Shown here piece by piece: positions 16,673 to 26,286 of a stretch of 64,000 nucleotides of DNA. This DNA comes from Lyngbya sp. CCAP 1446/10 (GTDB lineage: Bacteria; Cyanobacteriota; Cyanobacteriia; Cyanobacteriales; Microcoleaceae), in NCBI RefSeq assembly GCF_026130175.1, contig NZ_JAIGNI010000001.1:124001-188000 (forward strand). The letters are read 5' to 3'. How positions within the stretch are numbered: position 1 is the stretch's first letter; each line of letters begins with the position of its first letter. The notes under the pieces are model-generated. The model had not been told where the DNA came from. It did not search any database and saw nothing but the letters and a program-made list of their open reading frames with translations. Position numbers and translations under genes: made by a program.

Positions 16673-17063
16673 ATAATTAAACCCACTAAATTTTTTTCTG
16701 CCTTTCCTAGAGCTTAACTAACTTTTTCCGAAAATCGTGTTAAGTATTTTTAAATTAATGGTAACTTTTGTGTAACTGACTGAGAAGTATTGTTAAGCTG
16801 GCTGGCGATCGCACGATCGAACAGTTTAAAAGTTCTGGCGATCGCATTATTTATGTCATTGCGAGGAACTAAACAACCGCAAAGTCTATTTTTTATTAGT
16901 TCTATAAAATTGTAAGGTGCGTCAGCAGCGAATTGTGCGATCGATAATTAACGGCTAAAAGCTGACGCACCCTACCAACTTAATTCTTAAGTCTGCGGAG
17001 GCAGACATCGTTTGTCTAGGCGCGGTTTCAACCGCCGACTATTCCTGACTCTTATAAATAATA
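16673..17063. other. Divergent intergenic region with an 11-bp inverted repeat
   Basis: No gene is seen. GGTGCGTCAGC (16916-16926) and GCTGACGCACC (16961-16971) flank 34 bases and lie within the phrase GGGTGCGTCAGC, a recurring palindromic repeat in cyanobacterial genomes. Promoters of the membrane-protein gene and the MFS gene should lie here. Confidence 0.55.
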
Positions 17064-18344
17064 ATGCCTAAATTTCAACTATCCTCTTGGCTTCCCCGTC
17101 TCCCCACTCAAGTCTGGATTCTCGCCGCAGGCAGATTCCTCTCGCAAAGCGGCACCGGTTTTACTTTATTTTACGCGCCGATCTTTTTTGTCGATCGCGT
17201 CGGTTTATCTGCAACTGCTGTTGGTATCGGTTTGGGTATCGGTTCAATTGCGGGAATATTCGGCCGCGTTTTGGGCGGTTCTTTTTGCGATTCTAAATTT
17301 TGGGGAAGGCGGCGAACTTTATTGCTGGCGACAATGATTGCGGCTGTCGCTTCTTTTGTGCTGGCGGCAACTAATGATTTTGCAGGTTTAGTTGCAGGAA
17401 ATGTACTGATGGGTTTTGGCGTAGGTTTGTATTGGCCTCCAACCGAGACAATGGTGGCGGATTTAACGGAGGGCGATCGGCGACAAGAGGCTTTTGCTTT
17501 GACGCGGCTTGCTGATAATTTGGGTTTACAAGTTGGGATTATTTTTGGCGGTGTTTTGATTGCGGTGACGGGAAATTATCGATCGCTCTTTATTATCGAC
17601 GGTATCTCGTTTATAGTGTTGTTTGCGGTGGTTTGGAGCGCAATTTCAGAAACCTACAAACCTTCTACTGCAACAGATGCAAGTCCAAAAAATCTGAAAA
17701 ATGGCTGGATGGTGGCGTTGAACGATCGCACTTTGCTAGTATATGCCTCGGTAAATATTTTGTTCACTCTCTACATTTCCCAAATTCAAACCACGATGCC
17801 GCTGTATTTTAGTAAGTTTGTGCCGGTGGGGACATCGGAAATGGGCTTTTCTACGGGTACAATTACCGTTTTGTTTGCTTTTAGCACATTTTTAACTGTG
17901 GCTTTGCAAATGCCGATTGTTAAGGCTTTGAGGCGGTTTTCCCATCCGAAAGCTTTGATGATTTCGGCGCTGCTGTGGGGAATCGGATTTATCGCGATCG
18001 GCTTGACGGGAATGGCAGCAACTGGCAATCTATTTTTAGCTGTTTTAGGCTTGAGCTTTTTGTCCTTAGCGACAGTTGCTTATACGCCTTTTGCTTCGGC
18101 TTTGGTGGTAGATTTAGCGCCGGATTCTTTGCGGGGGGTGTATTTGGCGCTTAATTCTCAGTGTTGGGCGATCGGCTATTTAATCGGGCCGCCGCTGGGC
18201 GGTTTCGCCTTGGATCAGGGTAAATTGGGGGCGGATAATTTTTGGTTGGGTTTGGCTGTTAGCGTGATAGTGGCGATCGCAATTTTGCAAAAGCTCGATC
18301 CAATGTTGAAAGCAAAAATTATTGCAAAGAAACAACTTTTGTGA
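17064..18344 (+). CDS. MFS family transporter
   Basis: A 426-residue major facilitator protein with about 12 predicted membrane helices. Motif A of the family is visible between helices 2 and 3 (GRVLGGSFCDSKFWGRRR), and a weaker copy occurs in the second half. The central cytoplasmic loop (ISETYKPSTATDASPKN) splits two six-helix bundles. It resembles drug/H+ antiporter-like exporters; no substrate can be assigned. A 19-bp hairpin 26 bases after the stop probably ends the transcript, so it looks monocistronic. Confidence 0.85.
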   Translation: MPKFQLSSWLPRLPTQVWILAAGRFLSQSGTGFTLFYAPIFFVDRVGLSATAVGIGLGIGSIAGIFGRVLGGSFCDSKFWGRRRTLLLATMIAAVASFVLAATNDFAGLVAGNVLMGFGVGLYWPPTETMVADLTEGDRRQEAFALTRLADNLGLQVGIIFGGVLIAVTGNYRSLFIIDGISFIVLFAVVWSAISETYKPSTATDASPKNLKNGWMVALNDRTLLVYASVNILFTLYISQIQTTMPLYFSKFVPVGTSEMGFSTGTITVLFAFSTFLTVALQMPIVKALRRFSHPKALMISALLWGIGFIAIGLTGMAATGNLFLAVLGLSFLSLATVAYTPFASALVVDLAPDSLRGVYLALNSQCWAIGYLIGPPLGGFALDQGKLGADNFWLGLAVSVIVAIAILQKLDPMLKAKIIAKKQLL

Positions 18345-18370
18345 TATGTAAACTAGACAAATAAAGAAAT

Positions 18371-18417
18371 TGCCAAAAATGCCGATCGCCCTAAAACTGC
18401 GATCGGCATTTTTGGCA
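18371..18417. terminator. Perfect 19-bp hairpin after the MFS gene
   Basis: TGCCAAAAATGCCGATCGC (18371-18389), a 9-base loop, then the exact complement (18399-18417). It is 26 bases downstream of the MFS stop. The stem contains a run of T on its 3' arm but no U-tail follows, so termination efficiency is uncertain. Confidence 0.75.
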
Positions 18418-18766
18418 CACATACCCGAACCAAAAAACCGGATTTTGGAACCAAAATAGAAAGTTTTAAGCAAATATTGTGCCGAAAAACCCGGTAGAGC
18501 GATCGTCGCCCCTGCCTCCGCAAACTAAGGCAATTATTTTATACAAAGTCGCCTCCGTACACAGTCTATCTGTATGGTACTTCGGCGCACCTGACACCTA
18601 CCAAGAACACAGCGACACCATTTTTGCGTCATCTCTTACAGAGCTTATTAAAGATATAAAAAATCCAAAAGTTATGAACTTAAAAATTGTGATTTTGGCT
18701 GCCGAATAGATTTACAATCGCTAGAAAGCTACTAGCAATTTTAGAATTTCTTTGTGAGGAGTCGCA
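18418..18766 (+). other. Porin upstream region with one doubtful small frame
   Basis: A 76-codon frame from a GTG at 18479 to 18709 exists but has no recognisable domain or clear ribosome site. I do not call it a gene. The porin promoter should lie in 18700-18755; a GAGGAG ribosome site at 18756-18761 precedes the porin GTG start. Confidence 0.4.
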
Positions 18767-20923
18767 GTGAAAACACATTTACTATTTAGTGCCGGCGGAG
18801 CAGGTTTACTGTATCTACTTGTCGCTTCTTTACCATTGGCAGCCATGCCACCGGTTGCAGATCAAGAAACATTAAGCACTCAAGACTTAAAAGAGTCAGA
18901 TGATAAAATTAGCCTGAATACAACTGTTGAAAATCCGCTCAAAATCCCTGAAACATCAGAATTCAAACAAATCGAGGAGCCACCAGTTGATAGTACCACC
19001 TCAACAGACGATCGCCTCGCCAACCTCAATCAGCCCGAAACAGCAGCATTAACCGCAGAAAATCCCCCAAAAAACTCATTAAACTCAGCCGAAAAACCAG
19101 CCAACCAAGCCCCAGCCGAAATCGCAGACACAACATCTGCGATTCCAGCCGAAAACCCGCAGACACCAGCCGAAGTCACAGAAACCACATCTGAGATTCC
19201 CGCCCCAAACCCGGCACCAGCCGAAATCGCAGAAACAACATCGGCGATTCCCGCCCCAAGCCCGGCACCAGCCATTGCTCAAACACAAACACCTACTTTA
19301 GAAAAGTTAGCTGAAATCGAAAACAGCGCTTCCTTAGAGCCCGCACCAACCAACAGCCAAACTCCCGAATCTACCGAACTCGAACAAGTAACATCTGTCT
19401 CACAACTCTCCGACGTGCGCCCGACAGATTGGGCATTTCAAGCCTTACAATCTCTCGTAGAAAGATACGGCTGCATAGCGGGATATCCAGACGGCACATT
19501 CCGAGGCAATCGGGCAATGACTCGCTACGAATTCGCCGCCGGTTTAAACGCTTGCTTGGATAAGGTAACAGAGCTAATTAAAGCAGGTACTGGAAATTTA
19601 GCGACAAAAGAAGACTTAACTACATTGCAAAGATTGCAAGAAGAATTTGCGGCAGAATTAGCAACTTTGCGCGGTAGAGTCGATGCTTTAGAATCCCGCA
19701 CCGCCGAATTAGAAGCAAATCAATTTTCGACAACAACTAAACTCAGCGGCGAAGCCATTTTTAGTGTGGCTGACACTACCAAAAACAATAACAGCGATAC
19801 TCAGACAGTCTTCAATTACCGAGTGCGCTTGAATCTGCTTACCAGTTTCACCGGCAAAGACACATTAATCACAGGCTTGCAAGCTTACAACATTCGCAGC
19901 TTTGGGCCAGATTTGGGTTTGTCAACGGGAGCATTTAGCGGTTTATCTGACAGTCAAGCAAGGCTGAGTTTTGAGCCGCAATTTCCCGGAATCAACCCTC
20001 AGAATTTATCTAGCGTTGGCGCTAACACAGTTGAACTTTATAAACTGCTTTACGTCTTTCCAGTTTCTAACAGCATTACTTTATTTGCTGGCCCGAAGGC
20101 GGAAACTTCCGATGCTTTTCAAGCAATCACTCCTTTTGCAGGAGAAGGGCAAGAAGCTATTTCTAGGTTTGGAGGTTACAACCCTGTAGTGCGCGTATCC
20201 GGCGGCACTTCTGGCAGCGGTTTGGCATCGGCAGGCGGGTTTATCTGGAACGTTTCTAAAAAGCTCAATCTTACGGCTTTGTACGGCAGTGTAAATGCTG
20301 CTTTGCCTAACGATTTAGGCTTTCCAGCTACTCCGTTGGGGGCTGGTTTATTTGAGGGAAGTACAATTGCTGCGGCGCAGTTAACGATTAAACCAACTAG
20401 CAGTATTGACATTGGTTTGAATTACGCTTACAGCCGCCACCAATTGAATATTCTGGCTACAGGATTATCTGATGCGGATTTGGGCTCGATTTTGGGAAGA
20501 GATAGAGAACCTGTTAACGGTGGCGTGAGGATGAATTCCTTTGGCGGTACTGCAACCTGGCGGCTTTCTCCGAAAGTTGCTGTTTCTACCTATGGAGCTT
20601 GGATAATTGCTGATGCTGAAAGAAGCAATGCTTCTACAACTTTCAACAGTTGGATGTTTGGTTTACATTTCCGAGATTTGTTCAAATCAGGAAATAATGC
20701 AGGTATTCTGTTTGGACAGCCTTTGGATCGCGATTCGGTAAGTGGCGGTGCTCGTTTCCAGGCTAACAAAGCAACTCCTTACCATTTGGAGGCTTATTAT
20801 CGTTTCAAAGTTAACGATAATATCAGCATTACACCGGGGGCTTTTGTGTTGTTCAATCCTGAAGGTACTAAGGATAATGACACTGTAGGGGTGGGTGTTC
20901 TTCGCACTACTTTTACTTTCTAA
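18767..20923 (+). CDS. SLH-domain iron-uptake-type porin (OprB family)
   Basis: This 718-residue outer-membrane porin belongs to the major cyanobacterial class that links peptidoglycan-bound polysaccharide and outer membrane and passes ions, including iron, by passive diffusion. In order: signal peptide (residues 1-26), a long Pro/Ala/Glu/Thr-rich linker (40-205) with repeats of AEI-TTSAIPA, one SLH domain (212-268, with DVRPTDWAFQAL and YPDGTFRGNRAMTRYEFAAG), a coiled coil (280-318), then a beta-barrel OprB-like domain to the C-terminal Phe (TTFTF). The start is GTG at 18767, supported by GAGGAG five bases upstream. The linker is unusually long for this family. Confidence 0.92.
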   Translation: MKTHLLFSAGGAGLLYLLVASLPLAAMPPVADQETLSTQDLKESDDKISLNTTVENPLKIPETSEFKQIEEPPVDSTTSTDDRLANLNQPETAALTAENPPKNSLNSAEKPANQAPAEIADTTSAIPAENPQTPAEVTETTSEIPAPNPAPAEIAETTSAIPAPSPAPAIAQTQTPTLEKLAEIENSASLEPAPTNSQTPESTELEQVTSVSQLSDVRPTDWAFQALQSLVERYGCIAGYPDGTFRGNRAMTRYEFAAGLNACLDKVTELIKAGTGNLATKEDLTTLQRLQEEFAAELATLRGRVDALESRTAELEANQFSTTTKLSGEAIFSVADTTKNNNSDTQTVFNYRVRLNLLTSFTGKDTLITGLQAYNIRSFGPDLGLSTGAFSGLSDSQARLSFEPQFPGINPQNLSSVGANTVELYKLLYVFPVSNSITLFAGPKAETSDAFQAITPFAGEGQEAISRFGGYNPVVRVSGGTSGSGLASAGGFIWNVSKKLNLTALYGSVNAALPNDLGFPATPLGAGLFEGSTIAAAQLTIKPTSSIDIGLNYAYSRHQLNILATGLSDADLGSILGRDREPVNGGVRMNSFGGTATWRLSPKVAVSTYGAWIIADAERSNASTTFNSWMFGLHFRDLFKSGNNAGILFGQPLDRDSVSGGARFQANKATPYHLEAYYRFKVNDNISITPGAFVLFNPEGTKDNDTVGVGVLRTTFTF

Positions 20924-20952
20924 TAAGTGGCGATAATATAGCCTTTGCGTGG

Positions 20953-21017
20953 GGCGGGGGCGGGTTTGTTCAGCTTATTTGTGAGTGGCAAATATGGTTG
21001 ATGAACCCGCCCCTACC
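20953..21017. repeat. Imperfect inverted repeat GGGGCGGGTT
   Basis: GGGGCGGGTTTGTTCA near 20957 and GATGAACCCGCCCC near 21001 form an imperfect hairpin after the porin stop. It could end porin transcription or be a dispersed palindrome. A phrase of the ATCTGCGTTTATCTGTGTTTATCTGC type follows near 21087. Confidence 0.5.
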
Positions 21018-21149
21018 AACCACTTTTCGGTGTTCGATCGCATATTAGACTTGCAGAGCATTAAATCGCTCTCAATTCTGGAAAATATCTGCGTTTATCT
21101 GTGTTTATCTGCCTCAAATCTGCGGTTTAAGTATCGATTTAATTGTCCA

Positions 21150-21800
21150 TTATTTTCTGCGATCGCCCAATTTGCGATAAACTTCTCTCAAATCAACTTG
21201 ATGGTGAGCCAAAGCAACCAAAGCGTGATAAAATAAATCCGCAACTTCCCCAGCAATCCCGTCTTTGTCGTCATCTTTGCAAGCCATCACAACTTCCGCC
21301 GACTCTTCGCCAATTTTCTTGAGAATCTTGTTGTCGCCTCCTTCAAACAACTTACAAGTATAAGAAGTTTCGTTAGGATTGTCTCTGCGATCGCAAATCA
21401 CGTCAAATAATTGAGATAACATATCCCCCGGCGGCGGTGAAATTTCCCCATCAACTTGGTGAAAACAACTTCTTTCTCCCGTGTGACAAGCAATATCTCC
21501 AACTTGTTCCACTGTCACTAGCAAAGCATCGCTATCGCAGTCGTAACGCAGCCCTTTGACATTTTGAATGTGTCCCGAAGTCGCTCCTTTTGGCCACAAC
21601 TCGGCGCGCGATCGACTCCAGAACCAAGTTTGACCCGTTGCGAGGGTTTTTTGCAGGGACTCGCGATTCATCCACGCCATCATCAACACTGTGCCGTCTA
21701 GGTAATCTTGGACGATCGCCGGTACTAAACCGCGATCGTCGTAATGAATCTTTTCAATGGGAATCGATCGGCTCAAACTAGACACATCATTAACAGACAT
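21150..21800 (-). CDS. hisIE: Bifunctional phosphoribosyl-AMP cyclohydrolase / phosphoribosyl-ATP pyrophosphatase
   Basis: The fusion enzyme performs steps 2 and 3 of histidine synthesis. The N-terminal HisI domain (residues 15-115) shows the Zn/Mg-binding core with the strings [27 protein letters not shown] and the Cys-containing CHTGERSCF. The C-terminal HisE domain (about 125-210) has the helical [18 protein letters not shown] and [13 protein letters not shown] motifs with metal-binding Glu/Asp residues. The 216-residue length is normal for HisIE. The gene is monocistronic in appearance and other his genes are absent, as is typical for cyanobacteria with scattered his loci. Confidence 0.95.
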   Translation of the reverse strand: MSVNDVSSLSRSIPIEKIHYDDRGLVPAIVQDYLDGTVLMMAWMNRESLQKTLATGQTWFWSRSRAELWPKGATSGHIQNVKGLRYDCDSDALLVTVEQVGDIACHTGERSCFHQVDGEISPPPGDMLSQLFDVICDRRDNPNETSYTCKLFEGGDNKILKKIGEESAEVVMACKDDDKDGIAGEVADLFYHALVALAHHQVDLREVYRKLGDRRK

Positions 21801-22127
21801 AATTTTATTGCAGCTTTTCAGATAAATTAACGCTTTCGTGTCGGATATTTTTTTTTAATTAACCGCAGAGAGCGCAGAGGACACAGAGAGAAGAGAGGAG
21901 ATTGGGCAAGTGATGGGCAAATTGTCAAGAACTATTTTACAAAAAATTACACTTTAGGGCGATCGCTGGCGGTGCTGTCAAAGCGTGAAAAATTTCACCC
22001 ATATTGCTAGTCATTGGTTTGTATCATAGAATCTACTACTATAGTTTCTTTAATCGGCCTACCCTTTAACCTGAAGTCGATATATTAAGTATCCTATCAA
22101 CAACAGACGTTCACTAAGGAGACAACT
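21801..22127. other. Divergent region hisIE/hemL
   Basis: No gene. A phrase AACCGCAGAGAGCGCAGAGGACACAGAG near 21859 is a dispersed-repeat type common in filamentous cyanobacteria. The AAGGAG at 22116-22121 sits six bases ahead of the hemL TTG and decides that start. Confidence 0.55.
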
Positions 22128-23429
22128 TTGGTTTCTACAACACACTTGAAAACCACCAAATCAGAAGAAATCTTTGCCGCAGCTCAGAAATTGATGCCCG
22201 GTGGCGTCAGTTCCCCCGTGCGCGCCTTCAAATCCGTAGGCGGAGGGCCAATAGTCTTTGACAGGGTAAAAGGAGCCTACATTTGGGATGTTGACAGCAA
22301 CCAATACATTGACTACGTAGGCTCTTGGGGCCCAGCCATCTGCGGCCACGCCCACCCAGAAGTCATCAAAGCCCTTCACGAATCTTTAGAAAAAGGTACA
22401 AGTTTCGGCGCACCCTCGCTGTTGGAAAACGTGCTCGCCGAAATGGTCATTGATGCCGTTCCCAGCATTGAAATGGTGCGATTTGTCAATTCCGGCACCG
22501 AAGCCTGCATGGCCGTTTTGCGGCTGATGCGAGCCTTCACCGGACGCGATAAATTGATTAAATTTGAAGGCTGCTATCACGGGCACGCCGATATGTTTTT
22601 GGTAAAAGCAGGTTCCGGTGTCGCAACTCTCGGCCTTCCCGACTCGCCTGGGGTGCCAAAATCCACTACCGCCAACACCCTCAACGCTCCTTACAATGAC
22701 TTAGAAGCAGTCAAAGCTTTATTTGCCGAATATCCGGGCGAAATCGCAGGCGTAATTCTCGAACCAGTTGTAGGAAATGCCGGATTTATTGTACCGGATG
22801 CGGGTTTCCTCGAAGGTTTGCGGGAAATTACCAAAGATAACGGCGCTTTGTTAGTTTTTGATGAAGTAATGACCGGTTTCCGCATCGCCTACGGTGGAGC
22901 TCAGCAAAAATTCGGTGTCACCCCAGATTTGACAACTTTGGGTAAAGTTATCGGCGGCGGTTTGCCGGTGGGAGCTTACGGCGGAAGGCGCGATATTATG
23001 GGGATGGTGGCTCCAGCGGGCCCGGTGTATCAAGCTGGTACGCTTTCGGGAAATCCTTTGGCGATGACTGCTGGGATTAAAACTTTGGAATTGCTACAAA
23101 AACCTGGCACTTACGAACAGTTGGATAGGATTACGAAAAAACTGTCCGACGGATTGCTGAAAATTGCTAAGGAAGCGGGACACGCGGTTTGTGGCGGGCA
23201 AATTAGCGGGATGTTTGGCTTGTTTTTTGCGGCGGGCCCGGTTCACAATTACGATGATGCGAAAAAGTCTGATGTAGCAAAGTTTGGCCGCTTTCATCGC
23301 GGAATGTTGGAGCACGGTATTTATCTGGCTCCTTCGCAGTTTGAGGCTGGATTTACTTCTTTGGCTCATACTGATGAGGATGTCGATCGCACTTTGGCCG
23401 CAGCGCGCGAAGTGATGGCTAGTATTTAA
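22128..23429 (+). CDS. hemL: Glutamate-1-semialdehyde 2,1-aminomutase
   Basis: HemL converts glutamate-1-semialdehyde to 5-aminolevulinate, the committed precursor of haem and chlorophyll, using PLP. The 433-residue protein has the typical N-terminus [20 protein letters not shown], the [18 protein letters not shown] substrate region, [10 protein letters not shown] with the PLP-ring Asp, and the PLP lysine in [16 protein letters not shown]. The start codon is TTG at 22128, chosen for the AAGGAG site six bases upstream and agreement with family length. A hairpin repeat six bases after the stop may act as terminator. Confidence 0.97.
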   Translation: MVSTTHLKTTKSEEIFAAAQKLMPGGVSSPVRAFKSVGGGPIVFDRVKGAYIWDVDSNQYIDYVGSWGPAICGHAHPEVIKALHESLEKGTSFGAPSLLENVLAEMVIDAVPSIEMVRFVNSGTEACMAVLRLMRAFTGRDKLIKFEGCYHGHADMFLVKAGSGVATLGLPDSPGVPKSTTANTLNAPYNDLEAVKALFAEYPGEIAGVILEPVVGNAGFIVPDAGFLEGLREITKDNGALLVFDEVMTGFRIAYGGAQQKFGVTPDLTTLGKVIGGGLPVGAYGGRRDIMGMVAPAGPVYQAGTLSGNPLAMTAGIKTLELLQKPGTYEQLDRITKKLSDGLLKIAKEAGHAVCGGQISGMFGLFFAAGPVHNYDDAKKSDVAKFGRFHRGMLEHGIYLAPSQFEAGFTSLAHTDEDVDRTLAAAREVMASI

Positions 23430-23434
23430 AGTTT

Positions 23435-23483
23435 GTAGTGAGGACTTTAGTCCTTGATGAATGCGGACTGAAGTCCTCACTAC
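23435..23483. repeat. Hairpin repeat after hemL
   Basis: GTAGTGAGGACTTTAGTCC (23435-23453) and GGACTGAAGTCCTCACTAC (23465-23483) pair at 18 of 19 positions around an 11-base loop. Related copies lie at 15544-15606 and 34953-35004. It may double as a terminator for hemL. Confidence 0.8.
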
Positions 23484-23535
23484 GAACCAATTTTATGAAT
23501 GTGATTGGAGCAGACAGCTTGTGATTCTGACTAAT

Positions 23536-24576
23536 TCACTCGTTGAGAAATTCACCTTCACAGATAATCGAGTCTCTGCTATCCAAATCTTCTTGATTCC
23601 AAATCGAGTTTAATGCTGCCGAACTTAGAGAAGTTGACATTGTATTTAATGTTGTGTTGTAGTATTCCACAGCATTATTCTGTTCCATCTGCGGCGCTTC
23701 CTTGAAGTAGGAATTAATATCCGGCGTGCAGCGCTGGGCTTGATAGTATAAATAAGCTTCAGCATTAATGCACATGACGTGGTAAAAATCCTTGTTTGCT
23801 GCTGCGATATCTCCGAGTTTGTACAGCGCTAAACCTCGGTTGAGATAAGCTTTGACATAATTCGGATCGAGTTCCACTGCTTTGTCAAAGTCTTCGATCG
23901 CCAACTGCATTTGTTTTAATTTATAGCGCACACATCCTCTGTTGTAATACGCATAAACATTGTTTGGATCGATGCCTAGTGCAGTGTTGTAATCGGCGAT
24001 CGCCTGCGTATTGTCTTTTAATTGGTGGTAACAGAGGCCGCGATTGATGTAAGCTTTGATATATCTAGGATTCAACCGCAGCGTTTCGTTGAAATTCTCT
24101 ATTGCGGCCTCTTTTTCTCCCAAAAGGTAGTAAGCGCGCCCCCGGTTGTAATAGGTTTTATAATTTTGGGAATTGATAGAGAGAGCTTGATTGTAGTCTT
24201 CTATTGCTTCTTCGTAATGCCCTAAATTAGCAAGTACGAGTCCCCGGTTGTTGTAAATAGCGTGACTGTCAGGTTTGTTTGCTAAAGCGCAGTTGAGATC
24301 CTCAATAGCTTTGTCGTTTTCTCCGAGATGCCGCCAAGCATTACCTCGATTCAGATAAGCCTCGAACAAATTAGGATTGATATCTAGTGCTTGGCTGAGG
24401 TCTTCGATCGCCTTTTGGTAGTCTTTCATATAATAGTAGACTAAGCCGCGATTGTTATATGCTTTGGCGTCGGCGGGATTTTCCTGCAATATCTGATCAA
24501 AGTCTTCGATCGCCGCTTCGTAGTTTCCTTTTTTGGCGCTATACAAACCGCGCTTGTAAAATTGTTTGAGGTTCAT
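23536..24576 (-). CDS. TPR-repeat protein
   Basis: The 346-residue protein consists of seven to eight consecutive 34-residue tetratricopeptide repeats from residue 1 to about 270 (for example AYNNRGLVYYYMKDYQKAIED), followed by 75 residues without repeats that contain a Ser/Asn-rich segment. There is no signal peptide or membrane helix, so it is presumably a cytosolic protein-protein interaction scaffold. Its partners are unknown. It stands alone, with heptamer repeats (TTTTAGA) just upstream of its ATG. Confidence 0.88.
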   Translation of the reverse strand: MNLKQFYKRGLYSAKKGNYEAAIEDFDQILQENPADAKAYNNRGLVYYYMKDYQKAIEDLSQALDINPNLFEAYLNRGNAWRHLGENDKAIEDLNCALANKPDSHAIYNNRGLVLANLGHYEEAIEDYNQALSINSQNYKTYYNRGRAYYLLGEKEAAIENFNETLRLNPRYIKAYINRGLCYHQLKDNTQAIADYNTALGIDPNNVYAYYNRGCVRYKLKQMQLAIEDFDKAVELDPNYVKAYLNRGLALYKLGDIAAANKDFYHVMCINAEAYLYYQAQRCTPDINSYFKEAPQMEQNNAVEYYNTTLNTMSTSLSSAALNSIWNQEDLDSRDSIICEGEFLNE

Positions 24577-25308
24577 AGGTGAGTAGATTTTAGATTTTAG
24601 ATTTTAGATTTTAGATTGACTTCCTGCTGGGTGAATCACCGGAGTTTGAACAAGCGTCTAAAGTGTTGGGAACTTCACATTTATAATATACCTCTTGCAA
24701 AAATCCGAAAATACCCTGAAACCATCTGCGTCAATCGGTGTTTATCTGCTCGATATCTGCGATTGCTCTATGACTCGAAGATTTCTGCAAGAGGTATATT
24801 GTCGGCGGCACGTTATCGGTTCTTGGGTGCGGTCAACTTTCAGGATGGCTTGATTGTGGGGGGTGATTCCTTTGTACTCTGTGTTGAGTTCGACAGGCGT
24901 TAATCTGTTGAAACATCATCCGTTTACACCCAGAGTAACTCTTGAGTTATTCCAGGAAATCTACCCAAAACAGGATTTAGGTCGATCTTAACAGCAGTTA
25001 AATCATGTTGAAAGAGCCTGCTCCTCGGCCGGATTTAATTTATGAGTTCGATTGTTTACCCGATGGCTTAGGCCCCGCTACGCTACGACTGTCGCTCAAC
25101 ATCCTAGTTGGCGCTGGCGCTCTGTGTCTCTCGATGCAGGTGCGATCGGCACGGGTAGCCAAATTAAGCTTGACGCGCCCCATCGGTATAAATTGGTGCA
25201 CGCATTTCTCTTGAGTAAAATTTATATCCTGTTTAGCAACTTCATCTCAGTATTTCTAGCAGCAAGTATTGACAAAATTTTGCTGGCTAATTACATACAA
25301 ATTACCGA
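24577..25308. other. Long intergenic region with a 15-bp terminal inverted repeat element
   Basis: TTTTAGA heptamers occur at 24585-24616. AATATACCTCTTGCA (24685-24699) and its exact inverse (24786-24800) bracket a 116-bp element containing the dispersed phrase CTGCGTCAATCGGTGTTTATCTGC. The remainder includes a frame of 69 codons (25005-25214) without recognisable similarity. No gene is supported. Confidence 0.6.
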
Positions 25309-26088
25309 TTACCGCTCGACTTCCTCTTCCACATAAACTCTCAATTTCTCCAAATCTGGAAGTTCGATCAATTCTTTTTCCTTTTGCTCAACAGAGATTG
25401 GCATCATCACAGGTTTGCGGTGTTCTATCCAGCAACTCGCCAGCGGCAAAGTTTGTTCCAAATCTTCCAAAGGCCTCGGAATTACCATCACCGCGTTCAA
25501 CTCGCCAATGCGTTCAGCTTCGTACATCCCCGCTTCCACCGCTACTGCGACATCTGCGACTGCACCGCGAATAATTGCCGTACACAAACCGGCGCCAATT
25601 TTCTCGTAGGCGGCCAAGTGTACGTCTGCGGATTTGAGCATAGCATCGCAAGCACCGACCATTGCCGGAAATCCCCGCGTTTCGAGCAAACCGATCGCCT
25701 GATTGCTCAGCCGCGAATAACTGCCACTTTCGGAGAGTTCAGTCAGCCGAAAGCCGATCGGCAAAACCACTTCCAAATTAGCCAAAGGTCTAGCAATCAC
25801 CAACTTAGAAACAAACTGTCCGAACTGTTCTGCTGTCTGAGCTCCGGCTTCCACAGCCAAGCGCACGTCCGAAATTCTGCCCCGGACGATCGCCGTACAG
25901 TGACCGGAACCAATTTTTTCGTATCCTACTAAAATCACCCCCGCCGACTTCAGCATCATGTCAGCAGTCCCGACAATTGCCGGAAAACTTTTGGTAGATA
26001 CCAAACCCAAAGCAGTGTCTTTGAAATATTCCTGGCGCTGCGAGCGATCGGGGTCACTTTTACGATCTATTTGTCCGTCCATCTTCAA
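25309..26088 (-). CDS. ccmO: Carboxysome shell protein CcmO (tandem BMC domains)
   Basis: CcmO is a tandem-domain trimeric shell component of the beta-carboxysome, needed for shell closure around the Rubisco-CcmM core. The 259-residue protein contains two bacterial microcompartment domains, at about 26-112 (ALGLVSTKSFPAIVGTADMM, GYEKIGSGHCTAIVRG) and 131-216 (AIGLLETRGFPAMVGACDAM, YEKIGAGLCTAIIRG), with an N-terminal polar leader and a charged C-terminal tail. It is the last gene of the leftward ccm cluster, 198 bp after ccmN. In several cyanobacteria ccmO is elsewhere in the genome, here it is linked. Confidence 0.93.
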   Translation of the reverse strand: MKMDGQIDRKSDPDRSQRQEYFKDTALGLVSTKSFPAIVGTADMMLKSAGVILVGYEKIGSGHCTAIVRGRISDVRLAVEAGAQTAEQFGQFVSKLVIARPLANLEVVLPIGFRLTELSESGSYSRLSNQAIGLLETRGFPAMVGACDAMLKSADVHLAAYEKIGAGLCTAIIRGAVADVAVAVEAGMYEAERIGELNAVMVIPRPLEDLEQTLPLASCWIEHRKPVMMPISVEQKEKELIELPDLEKLRVYVEEEVER

Positions 26089-26286
26089 TTACCTTTAGAA
26101 ACTTCTCAAAATAAAAATTTGTTGATAGTTTTAGTTTGTCAGATGAGAAGACAGATTACACGAGCTCTAAGACACACATTTCTGCTGCAAAGCCTTAAAA
26201 ATTGTTGAGCTACCAATAATATCAGATTACCTATTTATATTTTTTGATTCTGCCTTCAGCATAACTGCCTTTTGCCGAAATGAGGG

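Noticed and set aside
18479-18709. 76-codon frame with a GTG start before the porin gene
   Set aside because: No domain, no ribosome-binding site and position in the porin leader; kept as intergenic.
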